Below are positions 34,495 through 43,874 of a DNA stretch of 64,000 nucleotides, piece by piece (within the stretch, counting starts at the first letter, position 1; each line of letters opens with the position of its first letter). The notes under the pieces are model-generated. The model was given only the letters and a program-made list of their open reading frames with translations. It was not told the origin of the DNA and did no database searches. A program made the translations under genes and the position numbers. The DNA is taken from the NCBI GenBank assembly GCA_964425215.1, contig CAYRLW010000014.1, positions 4,768-68,767 of the forward strand. Reading direction: 5' to 3'. Origin of the DNA: CAYRLW01 sp964425215 (lineage in GTDB: Bacteria; Spirochaetota; Spirochaetia; Treponematales; Breznakiellaceae).

Positions 34495-37158
34495 ATGACC
34501 AGCATGACCGACCGGCGAACCATCGTCGCCCATGGGCGCATGGCGATGCGGGAGCTTCGCCTCGACGCCGCGCGTCAGCGGCGTCACGGCCTGCAGATCA
34601 TGTCGTTCGAGCAGCTCGCGGTTCGCCTCGCCGGCGGATTTACCAGGCCGATCGACGACGAGAGCCTGCGCACCGCGATCCAAGCTGTACTCTCGGCCAC
34701 GCCGCTAGGCGAACTCGAAAGCATCAAGCTCCTACCCGGCATGGTCGACGCCTCGGCCGACACCCTGCACAAGGCTTGGCACGCTGGCATCGACCTGGCC
34801 TCCCGTGCACACGAGCACCCGCGCCTCGACTCCATTGCTCGCCTCGAAGCCGCCGTACTGGCGCAGCTGCCGCCGGGAATGATGCGGCCCTGCGATCTGG
34901 TGGCGGCCGCCTGTCAGCGGCTCGCTCACGCCAAGGCCGTTCTGGGACCGGTCGAGATCGTCGGCATCACCGAGCTGTCGCCATGCTGGAGACCGCTACT
35001 TCAGGCGCTGACCGACTACACCCCGGTGACCTGGACGGCAGGCCCTCGACCCACGCCGTCCTGGCTCGAGACGACGGCCGTCTCCATCGTCCGCGCCCCT
35101 GCGCAGACGCCGGCCGTTCGCGCAGAAAGCGCCGCAACCGCTTACCATGAGGCCATCCAAGCGATCCGCTGGGCACGGGCGCTGCTGGCGTCGGGCGAGG
35201 CCGAGCCGGCGGACATCGCCATCGCCGCCGCCTCGACGGCGGACTATGATGACCACTTCTTGTCGCTTCGCGCCGACGCGAACCTCGACCTGCACTTCAT
35301 CCACGGAATCAAGGTCACCACCACCCGCGAGGGGCAGGCGGCCGCTGCGCTCGCCGATATCCTGGTTCGCGGCTTGTCCCAGACTCGTATGCGCCGCCTG
35401 GCGACGCTCTGCGGGTCCGAGGCCGGTCCATTCCAGACGCTGCCCGCGGGCTGGCTGCGCCTTCTACCTACCGACGCGCCGCTCGCGTCGGTCTTGGCCT
35501 GGACGCGCCTGCTCGGACGCCTGAACGCGGCCGACTGGCCCGATGGGCACGATCACACGCCCACCTTGCGCGGCATCGTCGAGCTTCTGGGCAAGGGCCA
35601 CGCCGCCGCCGAGGAGATCGGCGTGGCGCTGCTCAGCGGTCGCGCTCGGGCGATCTGGCGCAAGGCGCTGCTGGCGGGGCCGACCGGCTCGCTCGACACG
35701 ACGCTGGAGAATCTCAAACAGGACGACGGTCTCGAGGCCTGCGTCTCGGTCGCCTGGATGCCGGCCAGCGCCCTGGCCGCGTCCCCGCGCCGGTTCGTCC
35801 GCCTGATCGGGCTGAACTCGTCGCGCTGGCCGCGGAGCATCTCCGAAGACCGCCTGATCTCCGATCACGTCATTCCGACCGCCGAACTCGATCCACTGCC
35901 GGTCGCCGCGGCCGATCGCCGGGACTTCGAGACGATCCTCGCCACGACCGCGCGCCAGGTGGTTCTGTCTCGCGCACGCCGCGATGACGAAGGACGGCTC
36001 CTCGGGCGCAGCTCGCTGCTTGGCGCCTTTGGCGAAGAGATCTACGTCCGTCGCAACGCAGTCCCGGCTCACACCTTCAGCGAAACCGACCGGCTGACGG
36101 CCCGTCCACAAGAATTCGCCTGCGAGCTACAGGCCGTCGCCGCCACGACCTGCTGGCGCAACTGGCACCGCAAGGAAATCACGCCCCACGACGGCCTGGT
36201 GCGCGCCGACCACCCGCTCTTGCTGGCCATTCTCGACCGGACCCAGTCGGCGAGCTCGCTTCGCCTGCTCCTGCGCAGCCCGCTCGGCTTCGTCTGGCGC
36301 TACGCGATGCGGCTGCGGATGCCCGAGAGCGGCGCCGATCCGCTCGTTCTCGATGCCCCGGGCATGGGCGACCTCGTCCACATGACGCTCGATCTGGCGC
36401 TCCAGAAGCTGGAAGCCGCCGGTGGGCTAGCCAAGGCCGACCAGGCGCAGATCGCGGCCAACGTTGAGGAGGCCGCACGCGAGGTCGCTGGCGTCTGGGA
36501 GAGCGAACGCGCCGTTCCGCCGGCGATGATCTGGCGCCGGACGCTGGACGACGCCCGCCTCCTGACCAGCCGTGCGCTCACCTATGGCGACGAGCGGCTG
36601 CCGGACGCTCGCTCCTATGGAGAAGTCGCCTTTGGCGGCCTTGAACCGAAGTCGGACGCCGAAAGCCCCTGGGATTCGTCGACCCCGGTCGAAATCCCCG
36701 GCGCAGGCTTCCGCATCAACGGTTACATCGACCGTCTTGATCTTTCGGGCGACGGCAAACGCGCCCTGGTCCGCGACTATAAGACCGGCCGCCCGCCCAG
36801 GGACGATATCAGCCTCGACGGCGGCCGGGAGTTGCAGCGTTGCCTCTACGCCTTTGCCGTCAAGGCGCTGCTCGGACCCAATGTCTCGATCAGCGCCTCC
36901 CTGCTCTTCCCGCGCGAGCAGGTCGATCTTCAGCTCGCCGATCCGGAATCCACTCTGGTCGAGATCACCGGCTATCTGCAGGCGGCGAGGGCCAACCTGA
37001 CTGGCGGGCACGCCCTGATCGGCCCCGATACCGGCGGAACCTATGACGACCTCGCCTTCGCCCTACCGGCGAACGCAGGCGCCACCTACTGCAAACGCAA
37101 GCTGCCCGCTGCGACCGAGATGTTCGGCGACGCCGCGCAAGTCTGGGAGGCCCAGTGA
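34495..37158 (+). CDS. AddB-like protein with PD-(D/E)XK nuclease domain
   Basis: ATG at 34495 is preferred (GGAG upstream); ATG 34441 is the longest option. The ~887-residue protein resembles AddB: an inactive helicase-like body and a C-terminal nuclease with FRINGYIDRLDLSG (~740) and VRDYKTG (~760), giving the D...D-x-K core and a later QRCLYAFAV helix. The cysteine set that holds the iron-sulphur cluster in bona fide AddB is not seen. It overlaps the helicase gene (TGATG) and runs divergent from BREX. It may form an AddAB-like end-processing complex used in defence, or be the chromosomal addBA repair locus. Confidence 0.8.
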   Translation: MTSMTDRRTIVAHGRMAMRELRLDAARQRRHGLQIMSFEQLAVRLAGGFTRPIDDESLRTAIQAVLSATPLGELESIKLLPGMVDASADTLHKAWHAGIDLASRAHEHPRLDSIARLEAAVLAQLPPGMMRPCDLVAAACQRLAHAKAVLGPVEIVGITELSPCWRPLLQALTDYTPVTWTAGPRPTPSWLETTAVSIVRAPAQTPAVRAESAATAYHEAIQAIRWARALLASGEAEPADIAIAAASTADYDDHFLSLRADANLDLHFIHGIKVTTTREGQAAAALADILVRGLSQTRMRRLATLCGSEAGPFQTLPAGWLRLLPTDAPLASVLAWTRLLGRLNAADWPDGHDHTPTLRGIVELLGKGHAAAEEIGVALLSGRARAIWRKALLAGPTGSLDTTLENLKQDDGLEACVSVAWMPASALAASPRRFVRLIGLNSSRWPRSISEDRLISDHVIPTAELDPLPVAAADRRDFETILATTARQVVLSRARRDDEGRLLGRSSLLGAFGEEIYVRRNAVPAHTFSETDRLTARPQEFACELQAVAATTCWRNWHRKEITPHDGLVRADHPLLLAILDRTQSASSLRLLLRSPLGFVWRYAMRLRMPESGADPLVLDAPGMGDLVHMTLDLALQKLEAAGGLAKADQAQIAANVEEAAREVAGVWESERAVPPAMIWRRTLDDARLLTSRALTYGDERLPDARSYGEVAFGGLEPKSDAESPWDSSTPVEIPGAGFRINGYIDRLDLSGDGKRALVRDYKTGRPPRDDISLDGGRELQRCLYAFAVKALLGPNVSISASLLFPREQVDLQLADPESTLVEITGYLQAARANLTGGHALIGPDTGGTYDDLAFALPANAGATYCKRKLPAATEMFGDAAQVWEAQ

Positions 37159-40100
37159 TGACCGCCGTAAGTAAAGCCCTGCGCGACGACAATGTCCGTC
37201 GCGCTGCGATCAGCGTCCATGACCGGTCCATCCTGGTGGAGGCCGGAGCGGGTTCGGGCAAGACCGCCGTCATGGCCGGGCGCATCGCCGCCATATTGGC
37301 CGAAGGCGCTGCACCCAAATCCATCGCGGCTGTCACCTTCACCGAATTGGCCGCTAGCGAACTCCTGATCCGTGTTCGTGACTTCGTCGCCGACCTCGTG
37401 GCAGGTGCCATCCCGACGGAATTGCGCATCGCCTTTCCCGATGGTCTGTCGGAGATCCACAAAGCCAACCTCGCGGCGGCCTCAGCGACGATCGACGAGA
37501 TCACCTGCTCGACAATCCACGGCTTCTGCCAACGCCTGATCAGGCCCTATCCGGTCGAAGCCGACATCGATCCGGGCGCCGGCGTGATGGACCGCAACCA
37601 GGCCGATCTCGCCTTCATCGAGATTGTCGACGCGTGGCTGCGCGAGCAGCTCTCGGGTGCCCAAGGCGGCATCATCGCCGAAATGGTGCTGCAAAGCCCG
37701 GGCGAGACCGTCGGTCTGATCCACAAGATCGTCGCCAATCTGCGCAAGCGGCGCACCGTGTCGGCGCCACCCGTAACGCCGCTCGCGCCGCACCTGCGCG
37801 CCTTCCAGGACGCAACCGACGCCTTCACCGACTTCATCCAGACCGCGCCTGCGGTCGAGGACGAGACCGCGATGTTCGCCGAGCGTCTCGCCGACATGGC
37901 GCAGGCGATGGAGCCTGCCCCGATCGCCGAAACGCCCGCGGGCATCATCCGGCTGCTGGTCACGCCGCCACATCCCGAGCTCTGCACCAAGAGCGGCTCG
38001 TTTCTGGCCTTCAAGAAGAAGGGCAAATGGGTCGAAGCGGCCAAGCGCGAGGGCTTGGCCAAGGCCGACGGCGAGCGGCTCAACGCGGCGGCCGAGGGTC
38101 ATTACGCGGCCTGCTGCGAAGCCTGGCAGCTCCTGCTCCAGAACGTCGCCAGCCGCGTCCTGTCCGACCTGATCGCCCAGGTACAGCCGATTCTGGAGCG
38201 GTTCCGGGATTACAAGCGGTCCGCCGCCCTGCTCGATTTCGACGACCTGATCTTCGCCGCGCGCGATCTGTTGCGCGACCACGACGAGGTGCGCCGTGCG
38301 CTTGGCGCGCGCTTCTCGCGGGTGCTGGTCGACGAGTTCCAGGACACCGATCCGCTTCAGACCGAGATTTTCTGGCGGTTATGCGGGGAGCCGCCCGCCG
38401 AGGGCGCGACCGCCGATTGGACCGCCTTCCAGATTCGACCGGGCGCATTGTTTCTGGTCGGCGATCCCAAGCAGGCGATCTACCGCTTCCGCGGCGCCGA
38501 CATCAGCGCCTATGTCCGGGCGCGCGACGCCTTCATCGCCCAGGACGCCGACAGCGTCCTGTCGATCTCCACCAACTTCCGCTCCTGCGCACCGATCCTA
38601 ACGTATGTTAACGAGCGCTTCGAAACGCTCTTGTCGAGCGACGGTCAGCCGGGCTTCACTGCGCTCGACCCGTTCCATGCCGACCGGGGCGAGGCTCCAT
38701 GCGTGGCCGCGCTAGACGTCGCCGTCGCCGACGAGAACGGTAAAGCGAGCGCCGAGCAGCAACGTGACGCCGAGGCCGAAGCCGTCGCCGAGATGTGCAC
38801 CCGTCTGATCGGCAGCGAGATGATCCTCGATCGCCGCTCCGGCGCCAGCCGGGTTTGTCGGCCCGGCGATATCGCCCTGCTCGCGCCGACCGGAAGCGAT
38901 CTATGGCGCTACGAAGAAGCCCTTGAGCGGCACGGCATCCCGGTCGCCACCCAGGCCGGCAAGGGCCTATTCCGGCGGCAGGAGATCCAGGACCTCATCG
39001 CGCTGACCCGCGTCCTCGCCGATCGCCGCGATACGCTCGCGCTGGGCGCGCTCCTGCGCGGACCACTGGTCGGCCTGACCGAGGAAGAGCTGCTCGACAT
39101 CATCTGGGCGCTGCCCCGGTCCGAGGACTATCCCGACGCCCTACCGCGTCTCGACCTCGGCGTGGAGGCCGGCGAGATCGCCCACCCGCTGGCGCGCTCG
39201 GTGATCGAAAGGCTGCAAGCCCTCAATCGCCGGACCAACAGCACCACGCCGCACAACCTGCTGTCGCAAGCCGTCGATGTGATGCGGGTGCGTCCGATCC
39301 TGCTCGCACGCCAGCGCGGCCAGGCCGAGCGGGCACTCGCCAATGTTGATCTCTATCTCAGTCTGGCGTCCGCCTTCGCGGTTCGGGGCCTGCGCGCGTT
39401 CGCTGAGACGATGACCGCGGCATGGACCGACGAAGCGCGCGCCGTCGAGGGGCGGCCCGACGCCCAGGAAGAGGCCGTCGCGCTCTACACCATGCACGCG
39501 GCCAAAGGCCTCGAGTGGCCGATCGTCGTGCCGGTCAACACCATGACCGGCATTATGCCGGCCGAAAACGCGGTGACCGATCGCGACAGCGACACCTTCT
39601 ATTGCCCGGTCTTCGGCGTGAATCCGGCCGGCTATGACGAGGCGAGGAACGCGGACAAGGCCGAGCTTGATCGCGAGCGCGTCCGCATCTGGTACGTCGC
39701 CGCCACGCGGGCGCGCGAACTGCTGGTCCTGCCCCGCCTCGACGCGGCACCGTCGAAGTCGGCCTGGATTTCGCTGCTCGACCTGTCGCTCGCCGACCTC
39801 CCGGCGCTGGATGTGGCGCATCTCCCCTTGGAGATGGGCGCCGCGGCGGCCGACAAAGGCAACCAGCAGACCCGCGAGAGCTTTGCGGCGGAAGCTGCCG
39901 CCATTGCCCAGCGCCACCATCGCCTGACTTGGCTAACGCCCAGTCGCGACGAAAACAGCCGCGGGCCGGTGCTCACGCCGGAAGCAGTGGAGGTCTGGGC
40001 GGTATGCGACGCCCGTCAACCGAATGGAAAGGTCGAACGGCCCACCATCCAGGGCGGGCGCGAACGCGGGTTGATCTTGCATAAGCTTCTCGAAGAAGTG

Positions 40101-40562
40101 CTGACTGGCGAGACTGCGGAAGACAGCGCCCCGCTGACCGACCGGGCGCGTTCGCTGATCGCGGCGCTCGGCCGTCCTGCGGCCGAAGATCCGTCGAAGG
40201 GTCTTTCGCCCGGTGAACTTGCCGGATGCGTGACCCGCACGCTCGCCTTGCCCGAGATCGCTGCGCTTCGGCCCGTCCTCACACCCGAGCTTCCGGTCTA
40301 TGCCGCAGTGCTCCTTGATGAGGTTGAGCAGGCGACGGCCGGCATCGCCGACGCCATCGCCCTCGGTCCCGACGGTACGCCCCAGGTGGTCATCGACTGG
40401 AAGAGCGACGTCCAGCCGACGCCCGAGACGATTGACCACTACCGAGCTCAGGTGCGGGCCTATCTTGACATGACCGGTGCCGCACGCGGGCTGATCGTGC
40501 TGGTGACGACCGGGGAGATCATTGCGGTGACGCCGTCGCCGCTTGCGGCGGTCGCGGCCTAA
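37158..40562 (+). CDS. AddA-like UvrD helicase with C-terminal nuclease
   Basis: ATG at 37158 has GGAGG 7 bases upstream and overlaps the previous stop. The 1134-residue protein has all UvrD motifs: AGAGSGKT (29-36), LVDEFQDTD (~390), VGDPKQAIYRFRGAD (~433), MHAAKGLEWPIV (~779) and YVAATRAREL (~846). The C-terminal PD-(D/E)XK nuclease has GLILHKLLEE (~971) and VVIDWKSD (~1077). This is the AddA/RecB layout, a 3'-5' translocase with nuclease. With the previous protein it makes a two-nuclease complex. Its N-terminus differs from the usual alphaproteobacterial AddA. Confidence 0.88.
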   Translation: MTAVSKALRDDNVRRAAISVHDRSILVEAGAGSGKTAVMAGRIAAILAEGAAPKSIAAVTFTELAASELLIRVRDFVADLVAGAIPTELRIAFPDGLSEIHKANLAAASATIDEITCSTIHGFCQRLIRPYPVEADIDPGAGVMDRNQADLAFIEIVDAWLREQLSGAQGGIIAEMVLQSPGETVGLIHKIVANLRKRRTVSAPPVTPLAPHLRAFQDATDAFTDFIQTAPAVEDETAMFAERLADMAQAMEPAPIAETPAGIIRLLVTPPHPELCTKSGSFLAFKKKGKWVEAAKREGLAKADGERLNAAAEGHYAACCEAWQLLLQNVASRVLSDLIAQVQPILERFRDYKRSAALLDFDDLIFAARDLLRDHDEVRRALGARFSRVLVDEFQDTDPLQTEIFWRLCGEPPAEGATADWTAFQIRPGALFLVGDPKQAIYRFRGADISAYVRARDAFIAQDADSVLSISTNFRSCAPILTYVNERFETLLSSDGQPGFTALDPFHADRGEAPCVAALDVAVADENGKASAEQQRDAEAEAVAEMCTRLIGSEMILDRRSGASRVCRPGDIALLAPTGSDLWRYEEALERHGIPVATQAGKGLFRRQEIQDLIALTRVLADRRDTLALGALLRGPLVGLTEEELLDIIWALPRSEDYPDALPRLDLGVEAGEIAHPLARSVIERLQALNRRTNSTTPHNLLSQAVDVMRVRPILLARQRGQAERALANVDLYLSLASAFAVRGLRAFAETMTAAWTDEARAVEGRPDAQEEAVALYTMHAAKGLEWPIVVPVNTMTGIMPAENAVTDRDSDTFYCPVFGVNPAGYDEARNADKAELDRERVRIWYVAATRARELLVLPRLDAAPSKSAWISLLDLSLADLPALDVAHLPLEMGAAAADKGNQQTRESFAAEAAAIAQRHHRLTWLTPSRDENSRGPVLTPEAVEVWAVCDARQPNGKVERPTIQGGRERGLILHKLLEEVLTGETAEDSAPLTDRARSLIAALGRPAAEDPSKGLSPGELAGCVTRTLALPEIAALRPVLTPELPVYAAVLLDEVEQATAGIADAIALGPDGTPQVVIDWKSDVQPTPETIDHYRAQVRAYLDMTGAARGLIVLVTTGEIIAVTPSPLAAVAA

Positions 40563-40586
40563 TCGCCGGCGGCACGAGGGAGACCG

Positions 40587-40694
40587 ATGCCGACCCGAGC
40601 GAGCGCCACCCCCGCCAGCCAGGAGCTTTTCGCCATCCTAGCCAGCCGGTGCTGGGCTCAGATGCCCGAAAATCGGCGCTCAACTCCGCCCTAG
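40587..40694 (+). CDS. Possible 35-residue peptide or gene remnant
   Basis: GAGGGAGACCG precedes an ATG at 40587, and the frame stops at TAG 40692. The product reads like the start of a helical protein (SQELFAILASRCWAQ) that is cut short. It may be a leader peptide, a remnant, or chance. The rest of the 219-bp gap holds only a GGGAGG ribosome site for the next gene. Confidence 0.25.
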   Translation: MPTRASATPASQELFAILASRCWAQMPENRRSTPP

Positions 40695-40781
40695 GGCACG
40701 CCTCGCGTGCGCCGAAGCGGTTTCAAACCGCCGTTCTTGTGAACAAAAGAAGACTGACTAGAGTGAGCCTGGGAGGGCGGC

Positions 40782-43700
40782 ATGTTCGAAAAAGGTCGCG
40801 CGGTCCGGCGCAGCGATAATCCTGCGGTGGCGGGCACATTAACGGGAGAAACACGTGAGAGCGGCGGACGCCTTTACTGCCGTGTCCACCTCGCAACTGG
40901 AGAGGCCAAGTGGATCCCCCAAAGCGCCCTCGAAGCCGTTATTTCGGCTCCGGACGCGCTGCAGGACCTCGCGCATGGCCGCTTCTCAGACAGATCTGCG
41001 CTTAGCCAAGCGCTGACTCATATCCGGCTCACAGGTCGTCTCGCGGATCTGATCTACAGCATGGAAAGCACCAATACGGAGTTCCACGCATATCAGTTCA
41101 AACCGGTCGTCAAAATCCTCAACGCCGCTTCCAAAGGCCTGCTGATCGCCGACGAGGTAGGCCTCGGCAAAACCATCGAAGCCGGACTAGTTTGGACAGA
41201 ATTGGTCGCGCGATACGATGCCCAGCGCTTGCTGGTGGTTTGCCCCAAGTCGCTGCAGGAAAAATGGCGCATGGAGCTCAGCCAAAAGTTTGGCGTGCGG
41301 GCTCAGGCGGTAGATGCCGACGAACTGTTGAAAGCGCTTAAAGAACACGAACGCAGCGGCGAAGACTTCGCTCTGGTCGCCACCCTCTCCGGCCTTCGTG
41401 CACCGCGCGATTGGGATGATCCCGACCAGCCCGCCAAGGGGGCACGCGCGGAACTGGCGCGTTTTCTAGACGGTCGTTCGGGCAATGAACCTCTGTTCGA
41501 TCTCGTGGTGTTTGACGAGGCCCACCATCTGCGCAATCCGGAGACCGCCCAGCACAAAACAGCCCGACAAATCGTCGACCTCGCTGATTACAAGCTGATG
41601 CTATCAGCCACCCCGATCAATCTCCGGAGTGAAGATCTCCGGTCGATTCTAAGGCTCGTCGAGCCGAACTTGTTTGATCGGGAGTGGATCTTCCAAGAGC
41701 TTCAGACCGAAAATATACCCGTCGTTGCAGCCCGAGAAACAGCGCTGCGAAAAGACGCCACCTTTGAAGATCTTAATGAGGCGATTGCCTGGATCACGCC
41801 TGGCCTATATCTGAAAACAGAAGGGCGGCTTGGCGTGCTTCGCAAGCTCTTAGGGGATCGTACAGGCCCCATCCCGCCTCAGACCAAAGCTGAAGTCGCT
41901 GCACGCCTCGAAGAAATGTCGATGCTTGGCGGCATTGTGAACCGAACGCGCCGTCGAGACGTCAACGATTTCAAGGTCCAACGCCGCCCAGACTGCCGAA
42001 TATGGACGATGGGCGACGTGGAGCGCGCATTCTACGATGCCGCATCTCGCGCCATCATCGACTATGCCCTCAGCGCTGATGTGAACGAACACTTCCTTCT
42101 GTCCAACAGTCAGCGGATGCTCGCCTCGTGCCTGCCTGCCGCCTATGCGCGATGGTCTAATGCCGTCGCCGACTTAGGGATCGACGACCCCGACGTGGAG
42201 CGCGGTGCAGCTACACCTGGCCCTCTCACCTCGATGCTGTCATCCGTCTGTGGTGATAGCGCGATGCTCAACGAGCTTCGCAACAGCGACAGCAAATTCA
42301 ATATGCTGCGTCAGGCTCTAAATGACACCTGGGCGCTCTATCCCGACGAGAAGATGATCATCTTTTCAAGTTTCCGGGGTACCATTGATTATCTCGGCGA
42401 ACGCCTCGACGAGGCCGGTGAGCCCTGCTTGAAAATGCACGGATCGACCAGACAAGACCGTAACGAGACTCTTCACCAGTTCCGACAGGCCGAGGGACGA
42501 TCAGTCCTTTTGACATCCGAAGTCGGTGGCGAAGGCCTAGACCTCCAATTCTGCCGGATCCTCGTGAACTACGACCTGCCTTGGAATCCGATGAAGGTCG
42601 AACAGCGGATCGGCCGCATCGATCGCATCGGGCAAAAATCGCCCTCCGTCGAAATCTTAAGCCTGATTTGCGAGGGCACGATCGAGGAGAGGATCTATCG
42701 TAGACTTTATGAGCGACTGAACCTGATCGTTCAGACGCTTGGCGGTTACGAGCCAATTCTTGGCGATCTCATTCGTGAATTGGAAAACCGCCTCTTCGAT
42801 CCCCGCCTCAGTCCAGCAGAGGCCGAGGCGGAGCTCGACCGCAAAGCCAGCGCCGCGGAAGCGCGCCGGCTTCAAGAGGAAAAGCTGGAAAGCGAAGCCG
42901 CCGGCCTGATCGCGCACGGCGATATGATACTTCAACGCATCCAGCGCACGCATGAGCAGCAGCGCTGGATCCAACCATTCGAACTTTATGATTATGTCGC
43001 GGGCGTTTTGAGGGCGGTCTTCCCGGGAACGCTTTTGGAGCGCGCGCCAACCGACTACGAAGCCTATGATTTCGCCTTCAACGCTTCTGGTCACCTCGCC
43101 TTTCGGACCTTCCTAGACGAGAACGCCAAACGCTTCAAAACCGACTTGCGGCGCCAAGAGAAGGTACGGCTCGTCTTCGGTCGACTGCCGGAAGATCTCC
43201 GCGGCCCACGCCCCGAGGTCATCACGACAGCGCATCCATTGGTTCGGTTCGCCTCCAAACTGCGCACAGAAGCCGGCCGCCACCAGATGGTGCGCCCTGC
43301 GGTGGCAGGCCAGGTGCATCGCTCGGCCGATCTCGCCAACATCCCTTCGGGGCCATATGGCTTGGTCATTCAAAAATGGTCGAGCGGCGGCACCCTACCG
43401 CAAGACCGTCTCGTCTATGCCGGGGTGCACCTCGAAACAGGCAAAACGCTTCCGAACGATCTTGCCGAGATGTTGGCAATGACCGCAGCCAAGGATATGG
43501 CTCCGATCATAGTGCCGGCTGAGACCGCCGCTGCAGCCGCGCACATGATCGGCACTGATCTGCTTGAGCGCCAGCTGGCGAAGGAATTCGACGACTTCTT
43601 CGAGACTGAGGAAGCCATTCATAACGACAAGCGTGAAACCCTCGTCGCTGTCTTTCAACAGCAATTGGACGCGCACCGGGACCGCGTCGAACGGCTGAAC

Positions 43701-43874
43701 AATGAGCGGCTGCGTGAAGGCGGCAACCGAGCACGGATCGTGCCTGCAGAGCGCGCTAAGTTAGCCAAGTACGTAGCTCTGATGGAGAACAAGATATATC
43801 AGGCCAAGTCCGCCTCCGAATTTGACTGCAGCGATCCGGAAACTCACGCGGTCGCCCTGGTGGAACTCGCCTGA
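40782..43874 (+). CDS. SNF2/RapA-type helicase, defence-island type
   Basis: The 1030-residue protein starts with a small beta domain (FEKGRAVRRSDNPAVAGTLTG). Lobe 1 has DEVGLGKTIEAG (~124-135), VFDEAHHLRN (~244) and LMLSATPINL (~275). Lobe 2 has GEGLDLQFCRILVNYDLPWNP and EQRIGRIDRIGQ (~583-620). The C-terminal third is helical and charged. SNF2 proteins of this length occur in DISARM (DrmD), BREX type 3 (BrxHII) and the Dpd system (DpdE), and the N-terminus resembles that group. None of those systems' other signature genes are here. It overlaps the Hsp70-like gene by one base. Confidence 0.92.
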   Translation: MFEKGRAVRRSDNPAVAGTLTGETRESGGRLYCRVHLATGEAKWIPQSALEAVISAPDALQDLAHGRFSDRSALSQALTHIRLTGRLADLIYSMESTNTEFHAYQFKPVVKILNAASKGLLIADEVGLGKTIEAGLVWTELVARYDAQRLLVVCPKSLQEKWRMELSQKFGVRAQAVDADELLKALKEHERSGEDFALVATLSGLRAPRDWDDPDQPAKGARAELARFLDGRSGNEPLFDLVVFDEAHHLRNPETAQHKTARQIVDLADYKLMLSATPINLRSEDLRSILRLVEPNLFDREWIFQELQTENIPVVAARETALRKDATFEDLNEAIAWITPGLYLKTEGRLGVLRKLLGDRTGPIPPQTKAEVAARLEEMSMLGGIVNRTRRRDVNDFKVQRRPDCRIWTMGDVERAFYDAASRAIIDYALSADVNEHFLLSNSQRMLASCLPAAYARWSNAVADLGIDDPDVERGAATPGPLTSMLSSVCGDSAMLNELRNSDSKFNMLRQALNDTWALYPDEKMIIFSSFRGTIDYLGERLDEAGEPCLKMHGSTRQDRNETLHQFRQAEGRSVLLTSEVGGEGLDLQFCRILVNYDLPWNPMKVEQRIGRIDRIGQKSPSVEILSLICEGTIEERIYRRLYERLNLIVQTLGGYEPILGDLIRELENRLFDPRLSPAEAEAELDRKASAAEARRLQEEKLESEAAGLIAHGDMILQRIQRTHEQQRWIQPFELYDYVAGVLRAVFPGTLLERAPTDYEAYDFAFNASGHLAFRTFLDENAKRFKTDLRRQEKVRLVFGRLPEDLRGPRPEVITTAHPLVRFASKLRTEAGRHQMVRPAVAGQVHRSADLANIPSGPYGLVIQKWSSGGTLPQDRLVYAGVHLETGKTLPNDLAEMLAMTAAKDMAPIIVPAETAAAAAHMIGTDLLERQLAKEFDDFFETEEAIHNDKRETLVAVFQQQLDAHRDRVERLNNERLREGGNRARIVPAERAKLAKYVALMENKIYQAKSASEFDCSDPETHAVALVELA

